A stretch of 64,000 nt of DNA from Amylostereum areolatum. Taxonomy: Eukaryota > Basidiomycota > Agaricomycetes > Russulales > Stereaceae. Position numbers and translations under genes: made by a program. Every line of letters begins with the position of its first letter. Within the stretch, counting starts at the first letter, position 1. Below the pieces are notes generated by a model. The model made no database searches, had not been told where the DNA came from, and saw only the letters and a program-made list of their open reading frames with translations. Location of the stretch: positions 1 through 64,000 of the forward strand of contig SAXG01000102.1 in assembly GCA_012932865.1 (NCBI GenBank), read 5' to 3'. Positions 34,018 to 45,893 of the stretch are shown in pieces.

Positions 34018-35599
34018 GCCCTGAACTTTGAACATGGCGGGAAGGACGGCGGAAGGGATTCCTTGGTCTTGTGCGATTATCAAGTAGTTCGCATAATTTC
34101 TGGGTCTCGTAGATTCACTTCTTGATGTAAACAACGCGGAACCTTGACTTATGGCAGAGGCGTTTTATGGTGTGAATTGATAAGGCGGATAGCGGGTACG
34201 TGCATAGTACTCTACGTGCAAAGAAGATGAGATAGCAATTTGCCCCGGTCTGGCAGCAGAAGCGCACAAACAACCTTAGAAATGAGGGTTCGCCCTGGGT
34301 GCATGCATGGGAAGATGTGTGCGTGGAGAAGTCCTTCGAACACGTCAACGAACCTAACCCCCCACATGCACATGTCTGCGCCCATCGTCGCGAGGCCGAG
34401 CACGGCGGAGGGTCGGAGATATCGGTGGAAGGGGTCTGCGGGAGTACTTACCGGTCTTAAGAAAGGGTCAGAGAGGCAAAAAGAAGGGAATAGGGAGAAA
34501 GACGTCGCCGACAGCTGCCAACAGGGTGCGGCGGGACCAGATGGAAGACGCGGTTTCATTATAGTTGTGTATTCGAAGCGTGGAGATTGAGGGGGCACGC
34601 GAGGAGGAATTGAGACGGGGCGGACGAAGCGGGGGGCAGATAAATTTCGCTTGCATCTTCATTTGAGTTATGATTTGACTCTGGCGAGATCGGCGGCGGA
34701 CGCGTGTGGACGGGCTGAAGTCCGGGATGGTGAACATGTGCATCGTGCACATACAGTGTTTCGATTAAGTTTGGAGATCTAAGCGTGTCAAAGGGGGTAA
34801 AGGAGATTGTACGTACGAAAGAAGGATGAACCCCAACTCAGATTCCACGAGCATTCCATGTTCGGTTCTCGCTGCACGTTGTAGCTCAAGATTTGACGAA
34901 TTGCGAAGTTTTCGCGTACGACACGGCCTCGAGGATAAGTTCCAGAACACCAGGAAGGATCGCGTATCGTGATATGTGTCTCCGGACTTCATCCATTTGT
35001 TCGACATATCCGCTCGAGGACATTTGGAAGTACTCCGTGGGCGTGATTGCTCGCGTCGCAAGCGAGGGCGCATGTTCGTAAAATGTCAAGACAGATCCCG
35101 AATTCTGGTCATCATTGAGCGCGCGAAGAGACAGGCATGGGAAGAACACATACGGCGCACGATGCGTTATGTCAGTTTCCGGAAGCTGTCGTGACTCGTG
35201 GGCGGCGTTACCGTCTGAGGATCCAGACCAATTTGAGATGAACCAGCAGCTGCGAGGCTCGATGGGGCAATGATTAGGGTATCGGTTGGGAACAGAGTTG
35301 TTCTGGGGGCAAGAGATGACACGACAAGACAAGTGAACATCTTGGTCAAGTCGCGCGTTCGGGCCCGTTCGTGGCGTCCGTGCAGAGGCGAGGCCGTCTG
35401 TTGCGTGCCAGGGGTTGGGGCGTGGGGAGTTTTGGGGGATGAAAGGTGCATGGCCGCTTGTATATTTCGAACTTCCGTCCTTCGTAATGACGATGGGTTG
35501 TATGTATGTACAAGTGTCGGTCACGCAGGATGGTCCTGGACTCTTGGAGGGAGGAAGCTGGAAGAGGAGGAAAAGTCACGCGACGGGAGCTGATTCAGA
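34018..35599. other. Intergenic, possible gene relics
   Basis: No model is supported. Minus-strand frames at 34.2-35.5 kb contain gene-like phrases (MGADMCMWGVRFVDVFEG, and RRHISRYAILPGVLELILEA ending at a stop near 34,886) that do not join into a gene. The part at 34,310-34,470 matches 30,840-31,000 at modest identity, for instance the shared TCGAACACGTCA and the TGTCYGCGCCCATCGT word. Confidence 0.35.
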
Positions 35600-36105
35600 C
35601 GCGTGAGCACCGCGGGCAGAAGTCCATTTTTTCGGAGTCGAAACGTATTTGAAACGGGCGACGAAAGTACAAATACCAATTGTGTTTTTACCTGGACAAA
35701 ACACATTCCAAACATGTCCTTTCAGGCACATGTTCCTGCCTCGTGTACCCTCCTAAAACTTGAGGTTTCCGCCATGGGCAGCTATGAGTTCGAAATAAAG
35801 CCTTTTAGGACCATATTCTCCCTAAATTAAGCAGTTAGAAACCGGTTCCCCAAGGAGAATCAGTTTCGATTAGGAAAAGATCCGCCAAAAATTGCCCTGA
35901 AGCTTCTAATTTCAGATCAATCACTGCTCGTGGCGGAAATTTCTAGTTTTGGAAGGGTACATGAGGCAGGAACATGTGCCTGAGAGGACATGTTTGGAAT
36001 GTGTTTTGTCCAGGTAAAAACACAATTGGTATTTGTACTTTCGTCGCCCGTTTCGAATGCATTTCGACTCCGAAAAAATGAACTTCCGCCCGCGGTGGAG
36101 CGCGT
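35600..36105. repeat. Inverted repeat, ~180-bp arms, ~145-bp loop
   Basis: The left arm (about 35600-35780) reads CCATTTTTTCGGAGTCGAAA..., through CAAATACCAATTGTGTTTTT and CCAAACATGTCC, to TTTCCGCCA. The right arm (about 35926-36105) is its reverse complement with few differences; for example TTTGAAACGGGCGACG pairs with a one-base variant. The central ~145 bases are unique. The structure is a strong foldback. Its right arm ends about 100 bases before the CHZ1 start codon, so it lies in that promoter. It may be a non-autonomous foldback or MITE-like element; target-site duplications are not obvious. Confidence 0.8.
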
Positions 36106-36203
36106 TTCCAACTTTCCCACCTGCCACCGACAACGACGCCGACGACCAGAGCGCTTCCCACTCTCCCACTCTCCCCCGCCACCTCTTCCTCCTTCGATCC
36201 ACC

Positions 36204-36802
36204 ATGTCCTCTCGTACAAAACGCAGAGCCGAAGAGCCCGACAAGAAGCGCAGCAAAAAGTGCGTTTAGCCTCTCCATACGCGACCCCGTTGATTGCGCG
36301 TCTGAACATGGGATGTTGAACTTCGACTCGCAGACCGAAACGCGACGAGGATGAAGACGATTTCAAGGCGGATGCCTCTGATGACGACGGTGTAGGTGAA
36401 GGTGCGCCTTAACCTTTTTCGCCACAGTTCGTCGCGCTGATATTGTCCACAGATGAACTTGCCGCGCTCGACACGAGCAATATCATCTCGGGTGGCCGCC
36501 GCACACGTGGCAAGCGCATCGACTACACCAAAGTTGCGCCTATTCCAGGAGACGACGACGACGACGATGACGACGACGAAGAGGAGGTAAAGCCGAAAAA
36601 GAAGAAGAGCAAACCCATCGAAAGCAGTAGCAAGAAGGCGAAGCCTCCGAGCTCGAGCAAGAGGCCGGGAAGCAGCAAGAAAAAGGTGGAGTCGGAAGAG
36701 GAGGACGACGATGAGGACGCGGTGGGGGAAGAGGACGAGTCGGAAGAGGACAAGGGAACCGGACGTAAAGACGAGGATGACGACGACGACGACGACGAGT
36801 AG
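36204..36802 (+). CDS. CHZ1-like histone H2A.Z chaperone
   Basis: Exons 36204-36259, 36334-36401 and 36453-36802 give 157 aa. A basic N-terminus (KKRSKKPKR) and an acidic segment lead to the CHZ motif, ELAALDTSNIISGGRRTRGK followed by RIDYTKV. This is the diagnostic binding segment of Chz1-type chaperones, which hold H2A.Z-H2B dimers for delivery to SWR1. It is followed by acidic runs (DDDDDDDDDEEE) and lysine-rich runs and ends in another long Asp tract. Length and layout (basic, acidic, CHZ motif, acidic tail) suit the family. The promoter contains the right arm of the inverted repeat at 35600-36105. Confidence 0.85.
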
Positions 36803-39026
36803 GTCTCAACCTTCTCTTTCGTTGACCATTTTTCATCTCTGTTCTCCGGATGAGCATGTGTGTGTACCATGCGACCTTTGCTTTGTATACGACTTATGCA
36901 TGTTGTACACTACCAGATGCGTTCGAGACCATGAACGATGCACGTCTTCCGGTGGCAAGAGGGCCAGGCTTGAAGCCGCAGGCGGTCGCAGGTGGCGTGA
37001 GCCCCAGTACACCTTTCCTGCATCGACATCCCGGGGAGCAAGATGGGTACACTATACGGAGCGGGTGACGACTCGATGTGTATGCCAGGTGGCTATAGGG
37101 CCTGTACCCGTTGATTTCCTCCAACACTCATGGGCGTCGCCACTCGACCAGGGCTGTTATCTTGAACTTTTACATTCTAACCAAGTCATGCATCTACGCT
37201 CACACAAACCCCATCCCCTTCGACCTGGGAATAGAGCTTGAAAATACATTCTTCCTTGACCAACGCTCACCTTCGTCAGACCCCTACTATTGATTGGCCT
37301 TCAGTCCCTTGCGCCGTTCACCGTCCGTAAATACTCGAGCGCTCGACGCTCGACGTCCCCAAAATCGTCCTCACAATATCCATCTAGCAACCGAGCCTGG
37401 AGAGCCGAATTCAGGTAAGCTACGAGCATGCCGTCTGCACGTAAAGACACCTAACTCTGTTTTTCTCCTTCCCCGGGCTTAAGGCTGCATTGTGTGTCGA
37501 GTCGGAGCGACTAGGGTGGTATTGGCGCTGTTTCGTAGTGGTCGCCCTGCATTTGAACGTTCAACCTCCACGCCGTACTCAAACCGCAGGCGTGCGATAT
37601 CAAGATGCCCCAGCCATGGACCCCACGGTGAACAAATCACCCACGAAACTTGCGCGCCACTGTCTGAAACACCCAGCACTTCCACGCATCACACTCCATA
37701 CCCTTTCCCCCCTCAAGCTCCACATTCCCAACCCATATTGGACGACAAGAAAGGACGAAGGCTCCCCGCCATTGCCATCCTCGTCACCGACCTTGTATCC
37801 GATCCGTGGACTTGGACTCAAGACGCGGGTTTTCGGTACGGTTCGCCCAAGGAAATATCGCGTGTTCTCAGTCGGCATTGGCGCTAGATTGGCCACCCTT
37901 CGCGGACAGTTCTCCGCCGCGTCGATCGTCTCTACTTAGCACGCTTCGATCCAGACTTAAAAGACAGATTGGTGGGTCCCCGCGCCGAGGATGGCGGCCT
38001 TCATGAAGTCGTTCGACCGTGGGTCGTATTTGAGGGGTCGTTGGAGCATGAAGTTGTGGAGAAGAGGTCGTCGTTTGGTTTGGGGGAGTTGGACGTAGAT
38101 GGCTCGCCCGTGATCCCTGGCGAGGTCCATAATCTGGCTAAAGTACTTTCGTTGCATCGCTCTCGTCGTGGTCAAGCTAACGTATATCTCTGTTAGCAAC
38201 CCTTTGGCCAATAATTTGGGCCGTCGCATGCTGTGGACCGCCTGTTGCTGTCACATAAAGATCGGTCGCCTTCCACCCGGGATCCGACGTGCGACTTCCG
38301 AACTCAACTTCCTCTCCTGGGAGCCCTGCCGTCGTTTCAAACTCTTCAATACTAAAGCCTACCCCTTTCGTTTCAACGTCGTTGGCAAGGACGGTCATAT
38401 TGAAACCGTGAAGGTTGTGTTGTCCCCGACAACCCTCCTCGAATCGGTCATGCCACTACATACTGCATGTGAGTGAACGAACTCGCGGAGGTGGACGTCG
38501 CCATTGTCGAACCCGGTGTTCTTCGACAACGACTATATCTCGTGAAGCCCTCGTCTAGCTACCGGCTGCCGACCGCCTCACGAACTTCCACGTCGACCTC
38601 CACTGGTCGGTTCCCAAAGGCAAGGTCTCACCATACTTGCACATCATGCCCACATTTTCACCCATGTTCCGTTCTTCGCTTTATCTTTTCACGTCCGTCG
38701 TCTCCCTCTCTTCCGTACTGCACTATTCCTTCTTCCCGCACACCTTGTATTTACCTGCTCGGGACCATTTTCGGTGTTTTACCTCCGCCATCAGCACCTC
38801 TACTCCCCACATATACTTGTTTTACTAAACCGTCTCCGCATATCTTCCATTTCCCTCTTTCCCGCGTGCTAACAGACGTCGTGATGTTATCTTTCCGGTC
38901 GATTTCAGCTCATTCGCTCATAGGTACTTTAGACGGCTATCGATTGCGATATCTCTCAATCCAGTGATCTCGGACGTGTACCCACTCGATATCCTTCGTA
39001 TCCGTTTGGCAGTACATGGTGGCTAG
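36803..39026. other. Intergenic, conflicting coding signals
   Basis: No model is supported. Around 37.9-38.5 kb both strands carry open, protein-like frames. The minus strand has TEIYVSLTTTRAMQRKYFSQ followed by RRPLLHNFMLQ, which vaguely recalls the SNF2 ATPase segment after the helicase lobe. The plus strand has SELNFLSWEPCRRFKLFN. Further pieces lie at 38,575-38,645 and 38,920-39,023 (DVYPLDILRIRLAVHGG then stop). These may be remnants of a decayed gene or genes. Confidence 0.3.
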
Positions 39027-42000
39027 CTAGTACGTAGAGATAAATGCGTTGTCGTCGCGTCGTGAAAGAAGTAAGCCCTGTGGCGTAAACCCAAAGGGTG
39101 AAGGATTGTAAAAGGACGAGTAAATCGCATAGATCCAAGGCACGACGAAGACAGAAACATACGCAAGTGAAACGAGCTGGGAGGGGAAGGGGAGTGTAGC
39201 AATCAAGGACAGTCTCCATGACATAACTTCCCTCTGTAGGAACTGGCTGATATTTGAGTATGAAGGTGGAAATAGTTCTGGCAAGTCGGAGAACGCCCGC
39301 TCGTCTTCTTGCTCATTAACAGGTCCGGCGTGAGGGTCAAATCGAGACAGGAGGGGGTTCTGTGGGTGGAATAGCATTTCCATCATTACTTCCACCGTGA
39401 TATCGTCCGCAACGCTCTCATACTGCACGTGCGTAAACCAGTGCACAGCAGCATACTGTATAAAATAAACCCCAGCTTCCTCATGGCCTGCGTCGTCGAC
39501 AGCGGAATTGTATATCAGCATGCTCAGGCAAACCTGGGCTAGGATGGTGTGCGACTGCAGAGCATCAATGTGATAGAAGGATACGCCTTCCGTGCTGGAA
39601 AGATCCTCCGAGAGCATATATTCCTGAACGGAGAAGTGAGCGAACTGCACTATTCCTGTTTCGTTGTCCAGTACGACGAGACTCGAGCAGATGCGCAGTA
39701 CTTCCGCCTCTAAGGGCCGGTACGAAGGATCGAACGTTGGGATGGGGCCCGAGTCGAAATCAACGGAAAGGACGTCGACCAGCTCTAAGATATGGAGCGG
39801 ACGCTCCGAAAACGCGAGACACTGGAAGAGACGAAGAGCGTGGGGTGAAAAGCTTTTCTTGATGTTCTGTAGGATCCGCTGGTACGTTTCGTTCAAGGTC
39901 TTCGGCAGATCTTGTAGTGTGCGTCGGATGTCCATCGGCAGACAATTGCGCAATGCGTCGATTTGGCAAAACACCCAGCGGAACCTGCCTTCTCCGTCAG
40001 GTTTCGGCTCGTCGTAAGAAATAAGCGCGCACGTACATCCCGTTGGCATGTTGCGACAGAGTCTGTATGGCGAGCTCTTTGTCTTCGGCCTTCCAACTAC
40101 GAAACGCGGGGTCGTGTTGAAAGACGTGTTTGATATACGACTCGATGTCGCGTCCCTGTTGGTCGGCCAGATGAAGGTTCAGTTGATGAGTGGCCAGGGA
40201 AGCCAGGTGCTCTTTGATGTCGATCTCGGGGCGACTGGTCATGCATATATGCAAGCCCCAGCGCTTCCAGTTGATGAGGTTGTTGATTATCTGCAGGACC
40301 TCCGCGCGCTCCGGGTGTGCGGGGCACTCGTCCAGGGCGTCCCAGATGACGAAGACCTCGCCGCACGTGGAAAGCATGTTCTCCAAACATTCTGTCAGTG
40401 CGGCGGTGCTGGGCTGCTCGCGCCCGTCGTGACACCGTTCGTACAAGTCCCGCAGCAGAGAGGCGCATCCTGGGGAGAAATATGCGAGCTGGTCGAGGAG
40501 AGAGGCGAGGAGCCCGCGCGCTCTGTGTTTCTCCGGGTCCCGGAAGTCAAAGTAGAAGTAGAGCACGCGAGCGTTTGGAACAAGCTTGAGCTCTTCGATG
40601 ATCGCGGAGCTGCCCACGGCGATCAGCCTTTGCCTTCGAATTCTGAGAAAATTCCTCACCATAGAACTGTCTTTCCGGATCCGGCTGCGAGTGAACATTC
40701 CCAGTCAGTCGTACAGCGCTGAAGGAAACGGGAGCCAACGAACGTTTTCCATGTATCCACAAAAACGACAATGCCATGTTCTTCCATCCTTTGAATTTTT
40801 CGCCGCAGAGGAACCAGTCCCCCGTTCCAGGATGACGAAGCTCTAACGCCGAGTTGTGATTTGTTGAAGGTCTTGGCGGCGAAAGCCAACGTAAGATCCG
40901 CTCGTCAACTAGGCGTAATGACCTGGTTCAATGTCAACTAGTATGGAACGCGAACCCAGACGACGTACTGCCCTGTTCTTTGATCTCCGTTTGTGTTTGC
41001 TGGATCACCAGTTGCGAGTCGCTGATCGCGTTCAACTGAAACGAGGCACGCCGAGCATGCTCTGCAGCAAGAAACCGTTAGGTTCGGTGGATTAGGTTGG
41101 AATGTCCACCTGCCTTCCGATGCGGAAACTGATTTAGCAATGAGATCGAGCTGGGCGAGGATGCTTTTGAGATGACGGTCTGATGCTTCCTTGTCTGGGC
41201 GTAACGTCAGCACGGCGAAGCAGCACGCAAGTGGTACTTATGACGTACCCGACATCATCGCGTTGATGAACTTCAAGACTTTGTGAGTAGCCACAAAAGT
41301 CTCCGTCGCTATCAACCCCGATTCCTCGGCGGTCAGCTTGTCCAGCGCGTTCAGCGCGTCCTTGACGTCTTGATTGCCCGTCAGAACCTTCACGTATTGC
41401 TCTTGCATAGCCCGTGAGCTAGTATGGAAATAACTTGGCGAGCCACTCACTGAAGCGCTTTCTCTTTATGAGGCTCGTCGCGAGTGCAAGGACGGAGAGC
41501 AGTTGGGCGAGTATTTTCACAGCGATTTCTCCTGTCTTGGATTCCGGACTCAGCGCGATGTCCTTCCGAATCTCCAGGCGGCGGAGGAATGCCTTGAGCA
41601 CGTCGAACAAGTCTGTAAGAGAGTCGTAGCTAGAGCTTACGCCCTTGGTGGCCTGTGAACAACGAAACGTTCAGCTGGAGATCTTCACCATAATACACAC
41701 CCTAACGCACGGCCAACAGCACGCTAATCGCGACGAATATTGTCTTCCCGGCGGGGAAGGCCTGAACGATTGTTCGTCAGACAACGTGTCAAACTTGAAA
41801 GGGAACGAAGATGTACCAGAGAAACACCCTCGCCCAAAGCCTCGGAGAGGGTCGACACGACATGCACCACGGGCTTGAGGACCTTCCGCAACTTCTCCCA
41901 CCTTGAGTCGTCCTTCCGGAAGCCCCGAAAAATGGTCACTTGTTCTTCGACGACAGTCAGAACGTCGTCGACCGAGGCACAATTTTCCAACTCTTGAGAT

Positions 42001-42113
42001 ATAGACTTTGTAGAGAGGTCTATACCTGTCACTTTGGTGTACTCGTCCTTTGCGCGGTCCCACAAGGCCTTGAAGGGTACGTCGGCGGGCTGCATTCGCG
42101 GACGCGGGTCCAT
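39027..42113 (-). CDS. STAND/NLR-like: Goodbye-NACHT, no repeat domain
   Basis: Starts MDPRPRMQPADVPFKALWDR; an in-frame upstream TTG was not used. The Goodbye domain reads LKPVVHVVSTLSEALGEGVSL and SSYDSLTDLFDVLKAFLRRL. The linker ends QLVIQQTQTEIKEQ. Walker A, IHGK-PGSGKT-VL, is split over a 25-nt micro-exon (40660-40684) exactly as in the NLR at 11458. Walker B is FVIWDALDECP, then TSRPE, HANGM|FRWVFCQ and SVQEYML. About half the NACHT residues match the other NLR. Instead of ankyrin repeats the protein ends with about 60 residues containing the hydrophobic LVSLAYVSVFVVPWIYAIYSS and a short hydrophilic tail. The NACHT core is open and intact. With no sensor repeats it could be a truncated receptor, a decoy or an NLR regulator. 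Its start codon is about 30 bases from the apparent edge of transposon sequence. Confidence 0.82.
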
Positions 42114-42270
42114 CAGGGAAAGCCTCTCCCGCAAATGCCGCGCCAAGGTCCTCTAATTAGCGTGCCGTTTAGATGGTGCCCTCTAAGGCGGTCTAGTACG
42201 TCAAAAGGTGTCTAAGTCAAGTCCGAGGTTTTTAGAGGTTACACACATTGTCATTGTACGGACTCTCGGG

Positions 42271-45200
42271 CTAAAATACGGTCCTGTATGTATGGTGATC
42301 GAGGAATGAGCTGACACGGAATTTAGTACACTCCTCAAGGACATTATAGCTTGTCCAATGACGGGGAGCGGTCGCACCGAAACGCGGGAAGAGCTGGACA
42401 CTCCGTTGGATGTCTTCGATAGGGATGATTTCGGCGTCGCGTCGCCCATTGTGCACGGAACGAGACACACGGTACATCTGTGTGTCATCTTCTGGCTCCT
42501 TTGCGAACGGCGTGAACCACTCGATGTAGGCAAGGTGTTGTGGGGGTGTCGGACGTGTGGGTAGGTAGACGGTGTCGGCCGTCTTGGCAGATAGTCGGAA
42601 GACCACGCGCACTTGTGCGACGCGGTAGCCTTGGTCATGACCGGTCAGCGGTGAAATCTCAGACGAGCAGCAAAGCTCACCTGCTACGCCGCGAGCACCT
42701 CCAGCTCCCGATTTAACCAACACGGTGTCAAACCGACCGGGAACGATACGTCCACGGGTGTCCCGCCGCTGAGGGCGAACATGGACAGCATCTTGCTCGT
42801 CTTTTCCGTCCTCGCGTTGCAGAGCGTCGTGATTCCAGAGCTTAATCTTGTGATACACGGCGATAGGTCTGGTCGGGATGAGTGTGTTATCAGCTTCGTG
42901 ACGCGCGGGCCCAGGACCGAGATCTGGGTAGTTACACTTGACAATGAATGCTGCGAGTGCATCGGAAAAGTCAACGGCGCCGTACAGTTCATGGAGTCGA
43001 TCGAACGAGACGGCTGGGAGTGTTGGATGTTTCGTCATCTGGGTGTGCATGTGAAGGTGCACCTCTGGTGTCCGTTCCGAAGTGATAGGAGGGTGCCCCG
43101 AAGAGCGCCACTGAATGAACGCCGCATGCGCGTTGACCTTCTCGCGACGTTCGAGCCATGCCGTCATTTGTGGATATTCATCTTTTCGGTTGGTAGCCCT
43201 GTACGCGTCTTTCGCAAAGTCGATGTGCAGGCGTTCCGATTGCTCCGTGTTGCTGTTATCTGTTGTACCGAAGAGCACGATGCTTGGCGAGTAGTGCCGT
43301 GCACCATGAACTTTCGGAAGGTTGAAATCCAGCCGGATTCCGAGATCAATGAAGATCGATTTATTGTCGTGGAAGCGCCGAAGAGCATCGTCCATCTGCG
43401 CAAGGGTTTCATCGGTATGGGATGGATATTGGGCAAGGTAGAGGAAGTCGAGAATTCCTCGAACGGCGCGGATGAGGCGGGCAGGACTGCGGCCATCTGG
43501 GAGAGGAAGATCTGCAATCAGACCAAGGAGAATGCGCGCGATGTGCTTGTGCTCTGTACCCGACACCCGGACAAGCGAGCTGATCCCATGTGTGAAGAGG
43601 CGAGCGTGGTGGTTGGGTGGCATCCGATGACAACGGGCATCAATTTCGTCGGGCCCAAATGCTTGCGGGTCCGAAATCCATGCAATGACATGCTTGATGA
43701 CTCCTTGATACATCTGGTGGAGGATATCGGGTGTGCATGAGGCAAAGATGTTTACATAGGGCAAATCTTCCCAGAACGGATGGAAGATAGGGCGGAGGCG
43801 CGCCTCACGACATGCAGCGTGGTAGGTTGTGGGATCACCATCGGCCAGTTCAAAGACGTCCAATGCGTCGTCGGCATCACGGAAATCGAGGTCTGTGTCA
43901 TCATCGTACTCTCCGAGAAGAGCGTGCAGAATCGGACATCTTGGACAGTCACCATAGAGTGTTGCCGTCACAAGAACCTGCTCCGGATAATCCCCAACGA
44001 ATATAGCATAGATGGGATGACAGCGACGCCAAACGCCATCACCGCTGACCATGGCGATTCCGGTTTCTCCGATGTCCTTGATGGGTGCAAGAATCCGACG
44101 CATGCACTCATGGAAAATGTTGCCGGTTGCACGGCGTCGGGCAGCCTTGTTGGAGATGTGGTCCAGTTTTGCTGTGGGCAGGTAGCCAATGAGGACTTGC
44201 GCCCGACGGGAGGGCTTGCGACGGATGTCCTTCGGGATGTTTCCGATTGTCATGTAGACCGGGTATGCTGTCTTCCCGTGAAAGAGCGTGAGCTGAGTCT
44301 TGTCTGATGATATGATGAGGGGGATGATTGTTGCGCCAGGGAGTTTTGCCTCAATGCTTGTCTGCGGAAGAGAAAATTTGTGTTAGGTCGGAGGAGGGAA
44401 CCGTAGAAGATGATGCCAAGCACCTGCACGTTCCACCACCAAGTGCCCGTGTTCATCTCATCGTACATCCGAATCGTCATGTCGGCATCTTGGTAGTGGC
44501 GCTCCGGGACCGTGATCAGGTGTTGCGCAAATTCGGGGTCGCCGTACAGCGCGCGGATGCAAGGAACAATGTCGCGAAAGTACACCTCAAAGTTCTCGCC
44601 ACCGACCTGGATCTCCTCCATCGTGAACTTCGGCCGACCAGGCAGTTGTTCGTCGATGATCTTGTTGAGCTGAGCCGACGAGCAGAATGAGAGGTCGAGT
44701 TTCTCGGCAAGCTAAGTAAAAGAGGGTAATGAGCATTGAACTTGACGCGTGATCACTGGCAATTGGATGCATACCTCGTCCATCTGGAGGAGCTCAGAGA
44801 CCGCGGTCGATGTTGGCCCACGTGTTTTGGCCCAGTAAGCCATGGACCAGTCGAGTTTCGACTTGAACGGTGCCCAGATGTTTCCCGCACTCCCAGATTC
44901 CAAATGCGAACGCAGAGTGTCGTACTGTGACGCAGATACCTCTAAAGTGAGAGGTGCGCCAGCGCTCTCGCTCGGGAACGGCACGATCGTCGGGTGCACC
45001 CAGAGCTTTCCTTCAACACGTTGCCGTTCTTCGGGTGTAAAGAGGCGGCCAGAAGTATCTTGCGGAGCCGCTAGTTCGTCTGCAGGCAGTTCTCCTGGCG
45101 CCGATTGGGGTGCATTCGGGTTGATTACGGGCTCCAAGACGCGCCCGAGCTCCTCAAAGTTTCGCACATCCTCCTCTTCATCCGCTTCATCTTCTTCCGT

Positions 45201-45578
45201 GGTTCCTTGATTCCTGTCAGAGACCGACATAGGAGCCGGAAAAACATTGTCGACATCCATAGGAGTTGCACGAGGATTATCGGCAGTGTTGCCAGCTGGA
45301 TTGTCGAGTCCGAGTTCGGCAGGTGTATAACTTTCCGAAAAGTAGTCTGCGCCGACGCCCGTGTTCTCTGCTGATAGGTTCTCCGCAACTTGAGGATTTG
45401 GCGGTGCCATAAGACCGGGGAACAGGCTTTCTTGAAGAGCCTGGTATGCGGTGTGAGCAGCTTTGCATTCCTCGCGCGCAGTCTGTCTCCAGTGGTTTGT
45501 ACGCCCGCGCGGCGAGAAGTTTTTGCTGCATCCGTTGCAAACTACGGAAGCCTTGGCTGTGGGCAGCTGATACGCCAT
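42271..45578 (-). CDS. Plavaka transposase
   Basis: Exons 45578-44775, 44711-44424 and 44361-42271 join in phase 0 (1060 aa). The N-terminus has a zinc-finger-like CNGCSKNFSPRGRTNHW, followed by ~200 acidic, disordered residues. The body shows the family's blocks: WWWNVQTSIEAKLPGATIIP, FHGKTAYPVYMTIGNIPK, GDGVWRRCHPIYAIFVGDYPE, the cysteines of LYGDCPRCPIL, FASCTPDILHQMYQGVIKH, and SERLHIDFAKDAYRATN. These place it with the Plavaka transposases described in mushroom-forming fungi. No stop or frameshift interrupts it, so it may be active or recently so. The start chosen is the MAYQLPT methionine just before the zinc finger. It is divergent from the gene at 45894, with 315 bases between starts. 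Confidence 0.85.
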
Positions 45579-45893
45579 GAGGATACAGCGTGTGTTGGAG
45601 GTCGTGATGTGGAGGAGAGAAGGGTGCGTTATATCCAATTTCACTATGCGCGGAGGAAATCAGCCGCCTAAATTCACCAAGTCCGTCTAAAACTCACCAA
45701 GACCCCACCAGACGTGAGAGTGCTCACGCTCCGCAGAGCCCGCACTATTACGAAACCTACGGCCATGTCAGCAAACGGCGCAGGACTTATATTTGTACGC
45801 TCACCTCGCCGTGTCGACAGGCATCCTCGCTCTTCTTCCTCTTCCCCACTTTCCTTCTCCCCTCTTTTTCTTTTCCGTCCCCCCCGTCAACGG
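45579..45893. promoter_or_regulatory. Shared promoter of transposase and DUF6532-like gene
   Basis: 315 bases separate the divergent start codons. The half near the plus gene is strongly pyrimidine-rich (CTTCTTCCTCTTCCCC...), a common leader type in basidiomycetes. The phrases CACCAAGTCCGTCTAAAACTCACCAAGACC include a repeated ACTCACCAAG/TTCACCAAG word. Confidence 0.35.

Noticed and set aside
42781..43740. 319-residue plus-strand frame
   Set aside because: Antisense shadow of the well-supported Plavaka transposase exon.
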